A stretch of DNA of 13,168 nt, from NCBI GenBank assembly GCA_002693605.1, contig NZQO01000109.1:1-13168 (forward strand). The letters run 5' to 3'. This DNA is from Flavobacteriaceae bacterium (GTDB taxonomy: Bacteria > Bacteroidota > Bacteroidia > Flavobacteriales > Flavobacteriaceae). A program made the position numbers and the translations under genes. Positions within the stretch are counted from its first letter, which is position 1; each line of letters opens with the position of its first letter. Shown one piece after another: positions 6,526 through 13,114 of the stretch. The notes below the pieces were generated by a model. That model was not told the origin of the DNA. It did not search any database and was given only the letters and a program-made list of their open reading frames with translations.

Positions 6526-8962
6526 AATCTTCGTCTTCTTCATTATCCTGTTCTTGATTGAATTGTGGCAACAATTCTTCATTAACAGCATATGATACTG
6601 GTGCGTTGTAATTACTTTTTGGGAAACTTATGGCATAACCAACAAATGGATTAATTCCTTTATCCATCGGATATTTCCAGAGACTTTCATCTGGGTCAAG
6701 CAAATAGAGAATGAGAAGTGGCTTTTTAGGGTCTCGTAAACTATTTCTTACTTCTAATCCATTAGGGTATTGAGGCACTCCTAGTTTCTTTCTCTTTTTA
6801 ATTGTCAATTCCATAGCATCCGCATATTCCTCTGGAGTGAAATCAATAAATTCATCCTTTGGACTGATTATGTGAGACTTTCTCAAATAATAAATTTCAG
6901 AACTGTCAGATAAGGATTCATCTTCTTTTCTTACCCATTGACCAATTTCAATATTATTGCCAGAGATAATGAATTTTGAGCTTTTGGATTTGGGTTTTGA
7001 CATAAGAGCAACACGCCAATCTGTTAATTCACCATTTCTTAATTGTGTGGTAATGAATTGAATTAATTTTCTAGGCTCAGCTTTTTTAAGGTTTTCCACA
7101 GATTGCATTCCTTCAAAAAAGTTGATAACTTGCTCTGCAGGTATATCATACCATACAAAAGCATTTGGCTTTGGGACAAAATGTGGCGGTAAAGTTTCTA
7201 TAAATTCTTGTGTGTTTTTGAAATTATTGTCAATCACAGAAATATTCTTCTTAAATTCATAAGATTCAACTAATCTCCCAGCCCAAGAAATTTGAACAGT
7301 AATTGCTGAACGCATTTTATTCGTTGCGGAAATTTGAAGTACACCGGGGTGTGTTCTTACTTTTAAAGCATATTGCTCAGGGGTAGAACCTGCCACATCT
7401 GTCATATAATCAAATTCTTCTCTAAGTTCTTCAGATGCTTGGGTAATATGGCAAAACCATTCATTCAACTCTCTACTGGTAAACAAACGGCATAAATCTA
7501 CATATCCACCTCTATATCCAAACCAACGTCCCATTTGCATCAAAGTGTCATACATTCTTGATGCTCGTAAGTAGTAACTTATAGAAAGACCTTCTAAAGT
7601 CAATCCTCTGGAAAGCTTATTCCCACCTACTGCGATAACTGATAGTCCATTTTTATGGTCAAAATAGTCAAGGGCTTCACCAGAACCACCATGGATTGAT
7701 TTCACTTCAATTCGTGCAGCAGCATCATTCAAATGTTGTAATACATCACACCATTGATGGACTTGAATTTGAGAGTCCAAATTTTTGAGTTCGGAATCTA
7801 AAATTTGTTGGGATACTGTTACAAAAGACCTATATCCATTTTCGTCTTGTTCAAATGTTGATTTAAACTCATCTAAAATAACTGAATCATTTTGGTCAAT
7901 GCCTCTTCTGTAATATATAAATTGATTAGACACAAGTTCCGCAATATGATCTTGCCAAAGCACAAACCTTGACACGTGAATAAGCATTGAGTTATGAACT
8001 ATAGTTTGACCTCTTAACCTTCTTATGGCACAAGTAATTATAAAGCAGCGAATTGCTATTTTTAAAGATTCGGGTAGCGAAGATGGTTTTTGGTCATCCT
8101 TTTTATGTCTATCGGGAACAAAATCGCTGTAATCATTGATTCTATTGACAATAGGAAGAACTGTATTGGAAGCTTCGTCTTCTTCCAATGGACTAAAACC
8201 AAAAACTTTTTCAGGGCCTATGTAATTTGAAGGTGCTGGAATATTCTTTATAAAGTTTCTTGGGAATAAGTTTTGGTCATCCAATGGAATAAAAATATTA
8301 GCGAATGGTGTGGCAGTATAACCGACATAAGCATTCTTACTAAAGAGATTAAGTATTTGAGTAATCCATCCGTTAATAGAACTTTGCCTTTCAGGATCGT
8401 TCGAAATATTAATGGAAGCGTTATCTGCCTCATCATCGATAAGTAAAAGGGATTTGTTCCGAATTACACGCACCAATCCGCTATCTTCATTAGCTTGTGC
8501 TCCCAACCATTGATAAATTCTACGAAGCACGTGCGGATTCTTTTTTATAACCGCAACAATAGGTTCAGAAGTGTTAAAGTTTAAACCTAATGCATTTGCA
8601 GCACCTTGCGTAAAGTCTCCCTTCTCAATGCTTGAAGTTAGAGAATGGGCTACTATAGGAGAGCCAAAGTAAGGGTCACCAACTCCAATCTGAATACTTC
8701 TTTGGTCAAATGCTCTGGTGTGTTGTGTGTCAAACCCTAAAAAACTTTCGTCAATTCTTATTTGTGTTTGGCTTCTGAGATTGTTATGAATTCCAGCTAA
8801 AACGATAATTAAACCAAAACCTGCATCAGCGGCTTTACAGATAAGCCCTGTATAATTAGCGGTTTTACCAGATTGCACTTGTCCAACTACTAATCCCTTT
8901 TTGTTAATTGTAGCTTTAAGTGAAGGGGCGAAAAAGTTGTCAAGGATGCTGGAATATTGAAT
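6506..8962 (-). CDS. Z1-domain ATPase, N-terminus apparently lost
   Basis: A Z1-domain protein (PF10593), a helicase-like P-loop ATPase found in restriction/defence operons. Counting from GTG at 8878, the motifs are: Walker A GLVVGQVQSGKT, straddling that codon; Walker B LLIDDEAD at 145-152; VGYTATPFAN at 185-194; VGGNKLSRGLTLEGL at 417-431; and QMGRWFGYRGGY at 448-459. The frame is open from 8962, just after a TAG, but no ATG, GTG or TTG occurs before 8878. A GTG start would cut through the P-loop and remove its beta strand. Relatives as I recall them carry some 100-150 residues before this motif; here only about 28 codons are available. Possible explanations are an ATT/ATC start, a +1 shift from the overlapping HNH gene, or inactivation. 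Coordinates give the open frame. Confidence 0.8.
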   Translation of the reverse strand: MQYSSILDNFFAPSLKATINKKGLVVGQVQSGKTANYTGLICKAADAGFGLIIVLAGIHNNLRSQTQIRIDESFLGFDTQHTRAFDQRSIQIGVGDPYFGSPIVAHSLTSSIEKGDFTQGAANALGLNFNTSEPIVAVIKKNPHVLRRIYQWLGAQANEDSGLVRVIRNKSLLLIDDEADNASINISNDPERQSSINGWITQILNLFSKNAYVGYTATPFANIFIPLDDQNLFPRNFIKNIPAPSNYIGPEKVFGFSPLEEDEASNTVLPIVNRINDYSDFVPDRHKKDDQKPSSLPESLKIAIRCFIITCAIRRLRGQTIVHNSMLIHVSRFVLWQDHIAELVSNQFIYYRRGIDQNDSVILDEFKSTFEQDENGYRSFVTVSQQILDSELKNLDSQIQVHQWCDVLQHLNDAAARIEVKSIHGGSGEALDYFDHKNGLSVIAVGGNKLSRGLTLEGLSISYYLRASRMYDTLMQMGRWFGYRGGYVDLCRLFTSRELNEWFCHITQASEELREEFDYMTDVAGSTPEQYALKVRTHPGVLQISATNKMRSAITVQISWAGRLVESYEFKKNISVIDNNFKNTQEFIETLPPHFVPKPNAFVWYDIPAEQVINFFEGMQSVENLKKAEPRKLIQFITTQLRNGELTDWRVALMSKPKSKSSKFIISGNNIEIGQWVRKEDESLSDSSEIYYLRKSHIISPKDEFIDFTPEEYADAMELTIKKRKKLGVPQYPNGLEVRNSLRDPKKPLLILYLLDPDESLWKYPMDKGINPFVGYAISFPKSNYNAPVSYAVNEELLPQFNQEQDNEEDEDYGNDED

Positions 8963-9713
8963 CTAAATGAAATTCAATAAAATCTTTTTTTGGATAATAT
9001 TTTGGAGGAAGTGATATTGCTTTATTCGCAAGGTGCGAAAAATATTGCTGATAGTAAGGTTTGTTTATATTCTGCTTCAACTTTTCGGAAATAATTATTG
9101 AGTAATCTAAATTTATTCCAATCAGGCCCTTATCAAAAGCCTTATCATATAAAGACGAAAGGCAAATGCCATTTTCAGGATTTAATCTTTCTTTTTCATT
9201 TTTGGACCAAGGAACTATGTGACTAGCTACAAGCAATTCAGGCATATCAATTCCAGAAATGGCACATTTACTGGAATAATTTGCGAGAACGATTTGACGA
9301 AAAACGTGTTGATTTACTCGAACTTTGACCTCTCTTATTTTGGATTCCCCAACTAGATTTTCAGTACCAATAAGTATATCAGCATACTTATTATCGATTG
9401 GATTTAATTCTCTATTTGCAAGAATATTTTCACTTTCAAAAAGTAATTCATCTTTGTTATCAATAAATTCTTGCCAAATTGGTTCAACTTGTTTTTTGCC
9501 TCCAGGCAAACCACCAATACCTCTATTTTGATGATAAGGGTCAACACTCGCAAAATTCACTAAACGCATTGCAATTGAACTTGGAGTTCTTTCAATAATA
9601 TTTGCTAAATGAATTACTTCTGGCGTTCTGGAATGCATTTTCCCAAAAGGCAACTTCAGATATAAATTCAAGGCGAGTATTAATTCTTCCCTAGTCCAAT
9701 TTCGTCTTTTCAT
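8940..9713 (-). CDS. HNH endonuclease, restriction-associated type
   Basis: A 257-residue HNH nuclease (HNH_2-like). The N-terminal domain (NWTREELILALNLYLKLPFG, TPEVIHLANIIERTPSSIAM, NFASVDPYHQNRGIGGLPGG) is a recurrent partner of this HNH type. The nuclease core is Cys150 (KCAISGI), LLVASHIVPWS with His165, RLNPENGICLSS with Asn181, and LYDKAFDKGLIGI. The last catalytic position has Tyr-Asp where many relatives have His-Asp. It probably cuts DNA, as a restriction nuclease or as a modification-dependent one. The ATG overlaps the stop of the 83-residue gene (ATGA), so the two are coupled. The end (DFIEFHLDSIFQHP) looks natural and overlaps the start of the Z1 frame by 23 bases. Confidence 0.85.
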   Translation of the reverse strand: MKRRNWTREELILALNLYLKLPFGKMHSRTPEVIHLANIIERTPSSIAMRLVNFASVDPYHQNRGIGGLPGGKKQVEPIWQEFIDNKDELLFESENILANRELNPIDNKYADILIGTENLVGESKIREVKVRVNQHVFRQIVLANYSSKCAISGIDMPELLVASHIVPWSKNEKERLNPENGICLSSLYDKAFDKGLIGINLDYSIIISEKLKQNINKPYYQQYFSHLANKAISLPPKYYPKKDFIEFHLDSIFQHP

Positions 9714-9961
9714 AGACTTACAAATTTTCCGTTTTCAAAATACTGCAAGTCAGTGCAGCCAAATTCACTTCCCAATAAATCCAATGGCTCGAATGAATCA
9801 TTTCTTGAAGCGATTCCTTCAAAATAGATATTTCTATCACCATCAAGTAATCTAAACTTGAATTTGAACTTTACTGAGATTTCCTTCATCTGACTAATAA
9901 TAAAATCTTTCGGGAATTCACTTGCAAGAAAAGGGGCGATATGTGTTATTCTGTAATACAT
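9710..9961 (-). CDS. 83-residue protein of unknown function
   Basis: A small protein with no domain I can name. Its visible pattern is a first half rich in Lys and Phe (ISVKFKFKFRLLDGD), then NIYFEGIASRNDSFEPLDLLGSEFGCTDLQYFENGKFVSL. The run of D-G, Y-FEG, SFEPLD, GCT-LQY and ENGK reads like a compact beta-sheet domain and looks conserved rather than random; I recall similar short hypotheticals, without a function. No signal peptide or membrane helix is present. It begins 11 bases after the methyltransferase stop and overlaps the HNH start by four bases (ATGA), so it is very probably an obligate partner of the nuclease, either a subunit or an inhibitor. The coupling is seen; the role is inference. 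Confidence 0.7.
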   Translation of the reverse strand: MYYRITHIAPFLASEFPKDFIISQMKEISVKFKFKFRLLDGDRNIYFEGIASRNDSFEPLDLLGSEFGCTDLQYFENGKFVSL

Positions 9962-9972
9962 TAGGTTAAATA

Positions 9973-11157
9973 TTATGCAGCCGTTCTGTTTGCACCCTCT
10001 TTTTCACCTTCGAAATAATAGTCGTCAGGAAATGATTGTAGGCGAGCTGCTTCTCTTACACTAAGGGATCTATTTTGTTTACTATCAGGATGAATATAAT
10101 AATGTCCATCTTTAGCAATATGAGCAACAACAGTTTGTGAGTATGGTAAATCCGCTGCTACAACTTTAAATCTGTCAAAAAATGAAGTACGATTTTGATG
10201 CGTTTTTAGTATTTCGGGTAAATCATTGTAGTTCAGACGCTCTTGTTTTTTCTCCCATTTCTGAACAGCGATTTTATAAATTTCCTTGTCTTGTTCTCTA
10301 TGTGGTCGTGCAACGTGTTGGGTTAAAATGTCAATCCCATTGCGTAAGGCGTGAGATTTGAGGTAGTCGGTTGTTTCTGTTCTGTACTTCAAAAATTTGT
10401 CTGCACCCTCTCCAGCTTTTATAACTGGCAAATCATTTAATAAATCTTTAACTAAATAATTACTTTCAGTTCCAATCTCTTCTAAGTTTGGAATATTAAC
10501 CTTTCTATTTTTTTGCCAACCAAGAATGACAATTCGTTTTCTATTTTGCAATACTCCAAAGTTTTTTGCTTCAAGGGTGTGCAGTTTTATTTGATAGCCT
10601 TTTTTGTTAAAAACCTTCGCCATTTCTTCGAGATAGTGACCACCTTTAGCAGATTTTAATCCCAATACGTTTTCAAATACAAACATTTTCGGCTTATACT
10701 TTTCCAAATATTCAGCATACTGAATAAAGAGATAATTCCTTGGATCACCTTCCATTTTAGTTTTCGACCGTGACCTCCCAACCAATGAATAGGCTTGGCA
10801 AGGTGGTCCACCAATAATCAAATCAACTTTTTGAGTTCCTAAGCATTTATCTATTTGATTTTGTATTTCCTTATTGTGTTCATCTCCGATTGGTGCATTG
10901 ATAACAGATTCTAAAACCTCATTAGGTACGCTTTTATAAAGCTCCTCACGAGTAATTTCTCCCTTGAGATATGATATGTATATTTTATTTTTCTTATTAG
11001 ATTTTAAATAATGATATGCAGCACGAGTTTTTAACGTGTTGCATGCAGATTTTTCGATTTCAACGTGGGCAATAGGTTCAAAACCAGCTTGGATAAATCC
11101 TTCTGAAAGCCCGCCTGCTCCCGCAAATAAGTCTATGAAATTCATCTTTTTACTCAT
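9973..11157 (-). CDS. DNA (cytosine-5-)-methyltransferase lacking motif X
   Basis: A 394-residue C5 DNA methyltransferase that would protect host DNA by methylating cytosine in the system's recognition site. Motifs in order: I, DLFAGAGGLSEG at 9-20, binding AdoMet; IV, GGPPCQ at 116-121 with catalytic Cys120; VI, ENV at 162-164; VIII, QNRKR at 204-208; a target-recognition region at about 220-360; and IX, REAARLQSFPD at 368-378. Family members continue after FEG...RTAA into a motif X segment with GNAVPP. Here the protein stops directly after RTAA, and no GNAVPP-like sequence follows in any frame nearby or at the N-terminus. Motif X normally completes the AdoMet pocket, so activity may be reduced or lost. 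ATG at 11157 overlaps the regulator by 8 bases; an in-frame ATG at 11145 is also possible. Confidence 0.88.
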   Translation of the reverse strand: MSKKMNFIDLFAGAGGLSEGFIQAGFEPIAHVEIEKSACNTLKTRAAYHYLKSNKKNKIYISYLKGEITREELYKSVPNEVLESVINAPIGDEHNKEIQNQIDKCLGTQKVDLIIGGPPCQAYSLVGRSRSKTKMEGDPRNYLFIQYAEYLEKYKPKMFVFENVLGLKSAKGGHYLEEMAKVFNKKGYQIKLHTLEAKNFGVLQNRKRIVILGWQKNRKVNIPNLEEIGTESNYLVKDLLNDLPVIKAGEGADKFLKYRTETTDYLKSHALRNGIDILTQHVARPHREQDKEIYKIAVQKWEKKQERLNYNDLPEILKTHQNRTSFFDRFKVVAADLPYSQTVVAHIAKDGHYYIHPDSKQNRSLSVREAARLQSFPDDYYFEGEKEGANRTAA

Positions 11158-11356
11158 GATGTTGAGGCTTATTTGATATGATTAATTCTTTAACATCTAT
11201 GTCTAATATATTTGCTATTTCCATTAGTATTTCAAGTCTTGGCTGTTGTCTATTCTGTACATATCCATTTACCATATTGTAACTTTTTCCAAGTTTCTCG
11301 GCTAGCCAAGTTTGTTTTATTCCTTTGTCTTCAAGCACTTCTTTTATTCGGTTCAT
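11150..11356 (-). CDS. XRE-family transcriptional regulator
   Basis: A 68-residue single-domain Cro/C1-type helix-turn-helix protein. The HTH spans about residues 13-47: KQTWLAEKLGKSYNMVNGYVQNRQQPRLEILMEIANILDI. This size and position, first gene before a DNA methyltransferase, is that of a controller protein, which times expression of restriction and modification genes after entry into a new host. It overlaps the methyltransferase by 8 bases. A 19-base palindrome about 45 bases upstream is the best candidate binding site. No Shine-Dalgarno sequence is seen before the ATG. Confidence 0.85.
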   Translation of the reverse strand: MNRIKEVLEDKGIKQTWLAEKLGKSYNMVNGYVQNRQQPRLEILMEIANILDIDVKELIISNKPQHHE

Positions 11357-11400
11357 GTCCGTCTAAATTTAAGGAGCTAAAATAACCCAAAATTTCCGTT

Positions 11401-11419
11401 TATATTGTTTTTCAATATA
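11401..11419. promoter_or_regulatory. palindromic operator candidate upstream of the regulator
   Basis: TATATTG-TTTTT-CAATATA is a perfect 7-base inverted repeat with a 5-base spacer, centred about 54 bases before the XRE start codon. Dyads of this size are typical for Cro/C1-type controller proteins. A promoter is expected here because about 190 gene-free bases precede the operon, but I could not place its elements with confidence. Confidence 0.55.
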
Positions 11420-11462
11420 CTTTTAGTTCGTTTTCTTGTTGGTCTGTCCTAGCGTTGGCAAA

Positions 11463-11524
11463 AAATAGCTCTTTTGGTTTTTTAGCGTTTGCCTGTGTGT
11501 GGGCAAAAACCAAATGTGCTATTT
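11463..11524. repeat. hairpin with 20-base arms at the operon's upstream end
   Basis: The arms at 11463-11482 and 11505-11524 pair at 17 of 20 positions (AAATAGC, three mismatches, then TTTGGTTTTT). The loop region holds a second small inverted repeat (TTTGCC and GGCAAA). It lies between the cassette boundary and the operator. It could insulate the operon from upstream transcription or be a non-coding RNA fold; its role is unknown. Confidence 0.6.
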
Positions 11525-11550
11525 GTACGGTGGCTCTGTTTTCGCATGAA

Positions 11551-11680
11551 ACACAACGGTTTTGCATATGGCGCGTTGCCGATTCTTAGCTAATTTAACA
11601 AAAACGCCCGAACGTTTCCCATATTTTTGCTTTTCGGAAAATATACGGAGCCGGGCAATGTGTTATATGCGTTGTTACCT
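11551..11680. repeat. attC-like recombination site 7
   Basis: It opens with ACACAACGGTTTTGCATATGG and closes with GTTATATGC, GTT, GTTACC. The arms GCATATGGCGCGTTGCC and GGCAATGTGTTATATGC pair at about 13 of 17 positions. It is the right boundary of the defence unit. GTTACCTTA at 11674-11682 matches TAAGGTAAC at 11948-11956, bounding the next unit. Confidence 0.7.
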
Positions 11681-11699
11681 TACGTGGCGCAGCACCGGC

Positions 11700-11946
11700 C
11701 TATCGGTTTTCACTACCATCGCCAATCCGCCGCTTGCGTTTCGGCCTTGAGTTAATTGAAAAGATCCGAACCTCTCCCTGGGCAATTACTTTTCCAATGT
11801 CGGTCCAGGTGTTTCGAATTGGGAACTTGCCGCGACTCAAATCCGATTCGACGGACGGTTGTTTAGAAGCTGGCTTCTTGAAACAGGGGAGAAAGTTTAA
11901 CAAAGTGCCAGAGTCCGCCGAAGGCGTTTATTTTTTCTTGCGCCAT
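11700..11946 (-). pseudogene. GC-rich cassette remnant with broken reading frames
   Basis: This unit is visibly richer in G and C than its neighbours. On the minus strand an ATG at 11946, about 10 bases inside the cassette boundary, opens a 27-codon frame (MAQEKINAFGGLWHFVKLSP...EASF) that stops at 11863. A second frame overlaps it and runs to a stop at 11700 (SKQPSVESDLSRGKFPIRN, then WTDIGKVIAQGEVRIFSINS and a basic tail). Its only start is a TTG at 11903. Joining the two by a frameshift near 11870 would give a single small protein of about 80 residues. I recognise no family. It is probably decayed, though a genuine pair of tiny ORFs is possible. Confidence 0.35.
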
Positions 11947-11949
11947 TTA

Positions 11950-12079
11950 AGGTAACGGTTTGCATATGGCTTGTGGCGGGTTCCAAGCACTTTCCTGTCC
12001 ACCGAAATCCAGGCTGGCTACGGAGCGAAAACCTTGTTAGCAGACGTTCACACGCCATAAGCTATATGCGTTGTTGGCA
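11950..12079. repeat. attC-like recombination site 8
   Basis: It opens with AGGTAACGGTTTGCATATGGC and closes with GCTATATGC, GTT, GTTGGCA. The arms at 11962-11978 and 12053-12069 pair at 15 of 17 positions. GTTGGCAGTA at 12073-12082 is the exact reverse complement of TACTGCCAAC at 12533-12542, framing the SRPBCC unit. Confidence 0.75.
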
Positions 12080-12083
12080 GTAG

Positions 12084-12515
12084 TTATTTTCTTTCACATT
12101 CCTTTTTTATCGATTCATTCATAAGTTGAAATCCATCTTTAGTTTTATCCAGCACTTTACTCATTAATGCAACTAAAATTCCACTGAAATTTTCCCCGTG
12201 AATGAACCTTGTTTGATTTTCACCAAGTGATTCCAATTTAAAGAAATGTTCTCCATCAAAAATCCCATTGATTATCAGTTTTCCCTTCCACCTAAATTCC
12301 CTATTCTTTTCCAGAATCAATATTTTGGGTCTAAAGGTCATTCCATTTCCGTCAGGTGGCTTGATAGAAACTGTTAGCTGATTTCCTACTTTTTGATCAC
12401 CACTTATTGATTTTATAAATGGATTCCACTTGGGATGATTTTCAAAATCCATTAGAGCATTCCAAACCTTTGAAATGTCCGAGTTAATTAAAATTTCAGT
12501 TTGAATAGTTTTCAC
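12084..12515 (-). CDS. SRPBCC (START/Bet v1-like) domain protein
   Basis: A 143-residue single-domain protein of the SRPBCC fold, a hydrophobic-cavity superfamily that includes polyketide cyclases and lipid-binding proteins. The opening TIQTEILINSDISKVWNALMDFENHPKWNPFI is the classic N-terminus of this group. It is followed by the strand-rich centre (GNQLTVSIKPPDGNG, FRWKGKLIINGIFDGEHFFKLE, ENQTRFIHGENFSGIL) and the closing helix (KTKDGFQLMNESIKKE). Length and order are normal, so the fold is safe, but the ligand cannot be inferred. The start is a GTG at 12515, with no in-frame ATG upstream before the cassette boundary. Stop and start both lie within about 30 bases of the flanking sites, as expected of a one-gene cassette. 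Confidence 0.88.
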   Translation of the reverse strand: MKTIQTEILINSDISKVWNALMDFENHPKWNPFIKSISGDQKVGNQLTVSIKPPDGNGMTFRPKILILEKNREFRWKGKLIINGIFDGEHFFKLESLGENQTRFIHGENFSGILVALMSKVLDKTKDGFQLMNESIKKECERK

Positions 12516-12534
12516 TTGTTCGTTTTTTAAATTA

Positions 12535-12668
12535 CTGCCAACGTTTAGTATAACCGCAGTTACGGGATAAAATTTAATGTTTTTCGGATAAGCACCGACG
12601 GTAGCAATTACGCGTGGATTCGGACGCAGTCGAATCCGCCGTAATTGCGGTTATACATTGTTGTGCAA
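12535..12668. repeat. attC-like recombination site 9
   Basis: It opens with TGCCAACGTTTAGTATAACC and closes with GGTTATAC, ATT, GTTGTGC. The arms at 12548-12565 and 12639-12656 pair at 17 of 18 positions, the best long pairing in the window. The loop contains a second inverted repeat (GGATTCG and CGAATCC near 12616-12638). Confidence 0.8.
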
Positions 12669-12673
12669 CGTAT

Positions 12674-13114
12674 TTATATTTTCCGTTTCAATTTTTTAAA
12701 ACAGTATTTATAATCAAATATTTTATCCAAATCGCAAATCAGTTCTTTGGCTTTCTTTTTCTCAAAAACAGGAACAAAACAACTTATAATTCCGAAATTT
12801 TTTGTTTTAAAAAACAATTCCAGATATAATTCAGTTTCAGTCGGTTTGAATATTTTGTCAGAACTTAAATCAGCGTATTCATTTTCAATTTCCACATACA
12901 ATTTGTCCAATAGATTATGCTTTTTTAGAATTCCGATAACTTGCTCATTTTTTTTCGTATTTGATACGATGTCTATACACGGATTTAATTCGATATTCTC
13001 AACAATTGCGTCTTTTGTAATTCCAATATAAAAGTCAGAGTTTGGCAAAATCAGATTTGTATTTAAAGATTCGGACGAGTTTTCCAATTCCGCCAGAATT
13101 TTTTTATAATCCAT
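12674..13114 (-). CDS. hypothetical protein, 146 residues
   Basis: I do not recognise a family. It is a soluble, acidic then basic protein with no signal peptide or membrane helix. Its pattern suggests an alpha/beta domain: a helical start (MDYKKILAELENSSESLN), FYIGITKDAIVENIEL, IVSNTKKNEQVIGILKKHN, LYVEIENEYADLS, LYLELFFKTKNFGIISCFVPVFEK and a Lys-rich tail. Its small size and cassette location are compatible with an immunity-like or stand-alone cassette protein, but that is speculation. The stop lies about 5 bases from site 9, and the ATG at 13114 is preceded by only 54 bases of window, so the unit's right boundary is not seen. Confidence 0.65.
   Translation of the reverse strand: MDYKKILAELENSSESLNTNLILPNSDFYIGITKDAIVENIELNPCIDIVSNTKKNEQVIGILKKHNLLDKLYVEIENEYADLSSDKIFKPTETELYLELFFKTKNFGIISCFVPVFEKKKAKELICDLDKIFDYKYCFKKLKRKI

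Larger units (their letters stand above)
3075..11557. mobile_element. 8.5-kb cassette-like unit carrying a defence operon
   Basis: The unit runs from the closing end of site 6 to the opening end of site 7. Its ends are unit-specific inverted repeats, GTTGTGTTT (3075-3083) and AAACACAAC (11549-11557), the same arrangement as the small gene units on both sides. Inside are seven minus-strand genes with tight spacing. I found no further attC-like site between 3081 and 11549. Integron cassettes usually carry one or two genes, so a seven-gene cassette would be exceptional. An alternative is insertion of the operon into a smaller existing cassette. Confidence 0.5.

Noticed and set aside
6526..6591. 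Longer start for the PD-(D/E)XK protein at 6591
   Set aside because: The extra 22 residues lie wholly within the Z1 coding end and have no resemblance to the family N-terminus.
12614..13031. Plus-strand ORFs at the right end
   Set aside because: They are shadows of the minus-strand hypothetical gene and of the repeat loop.
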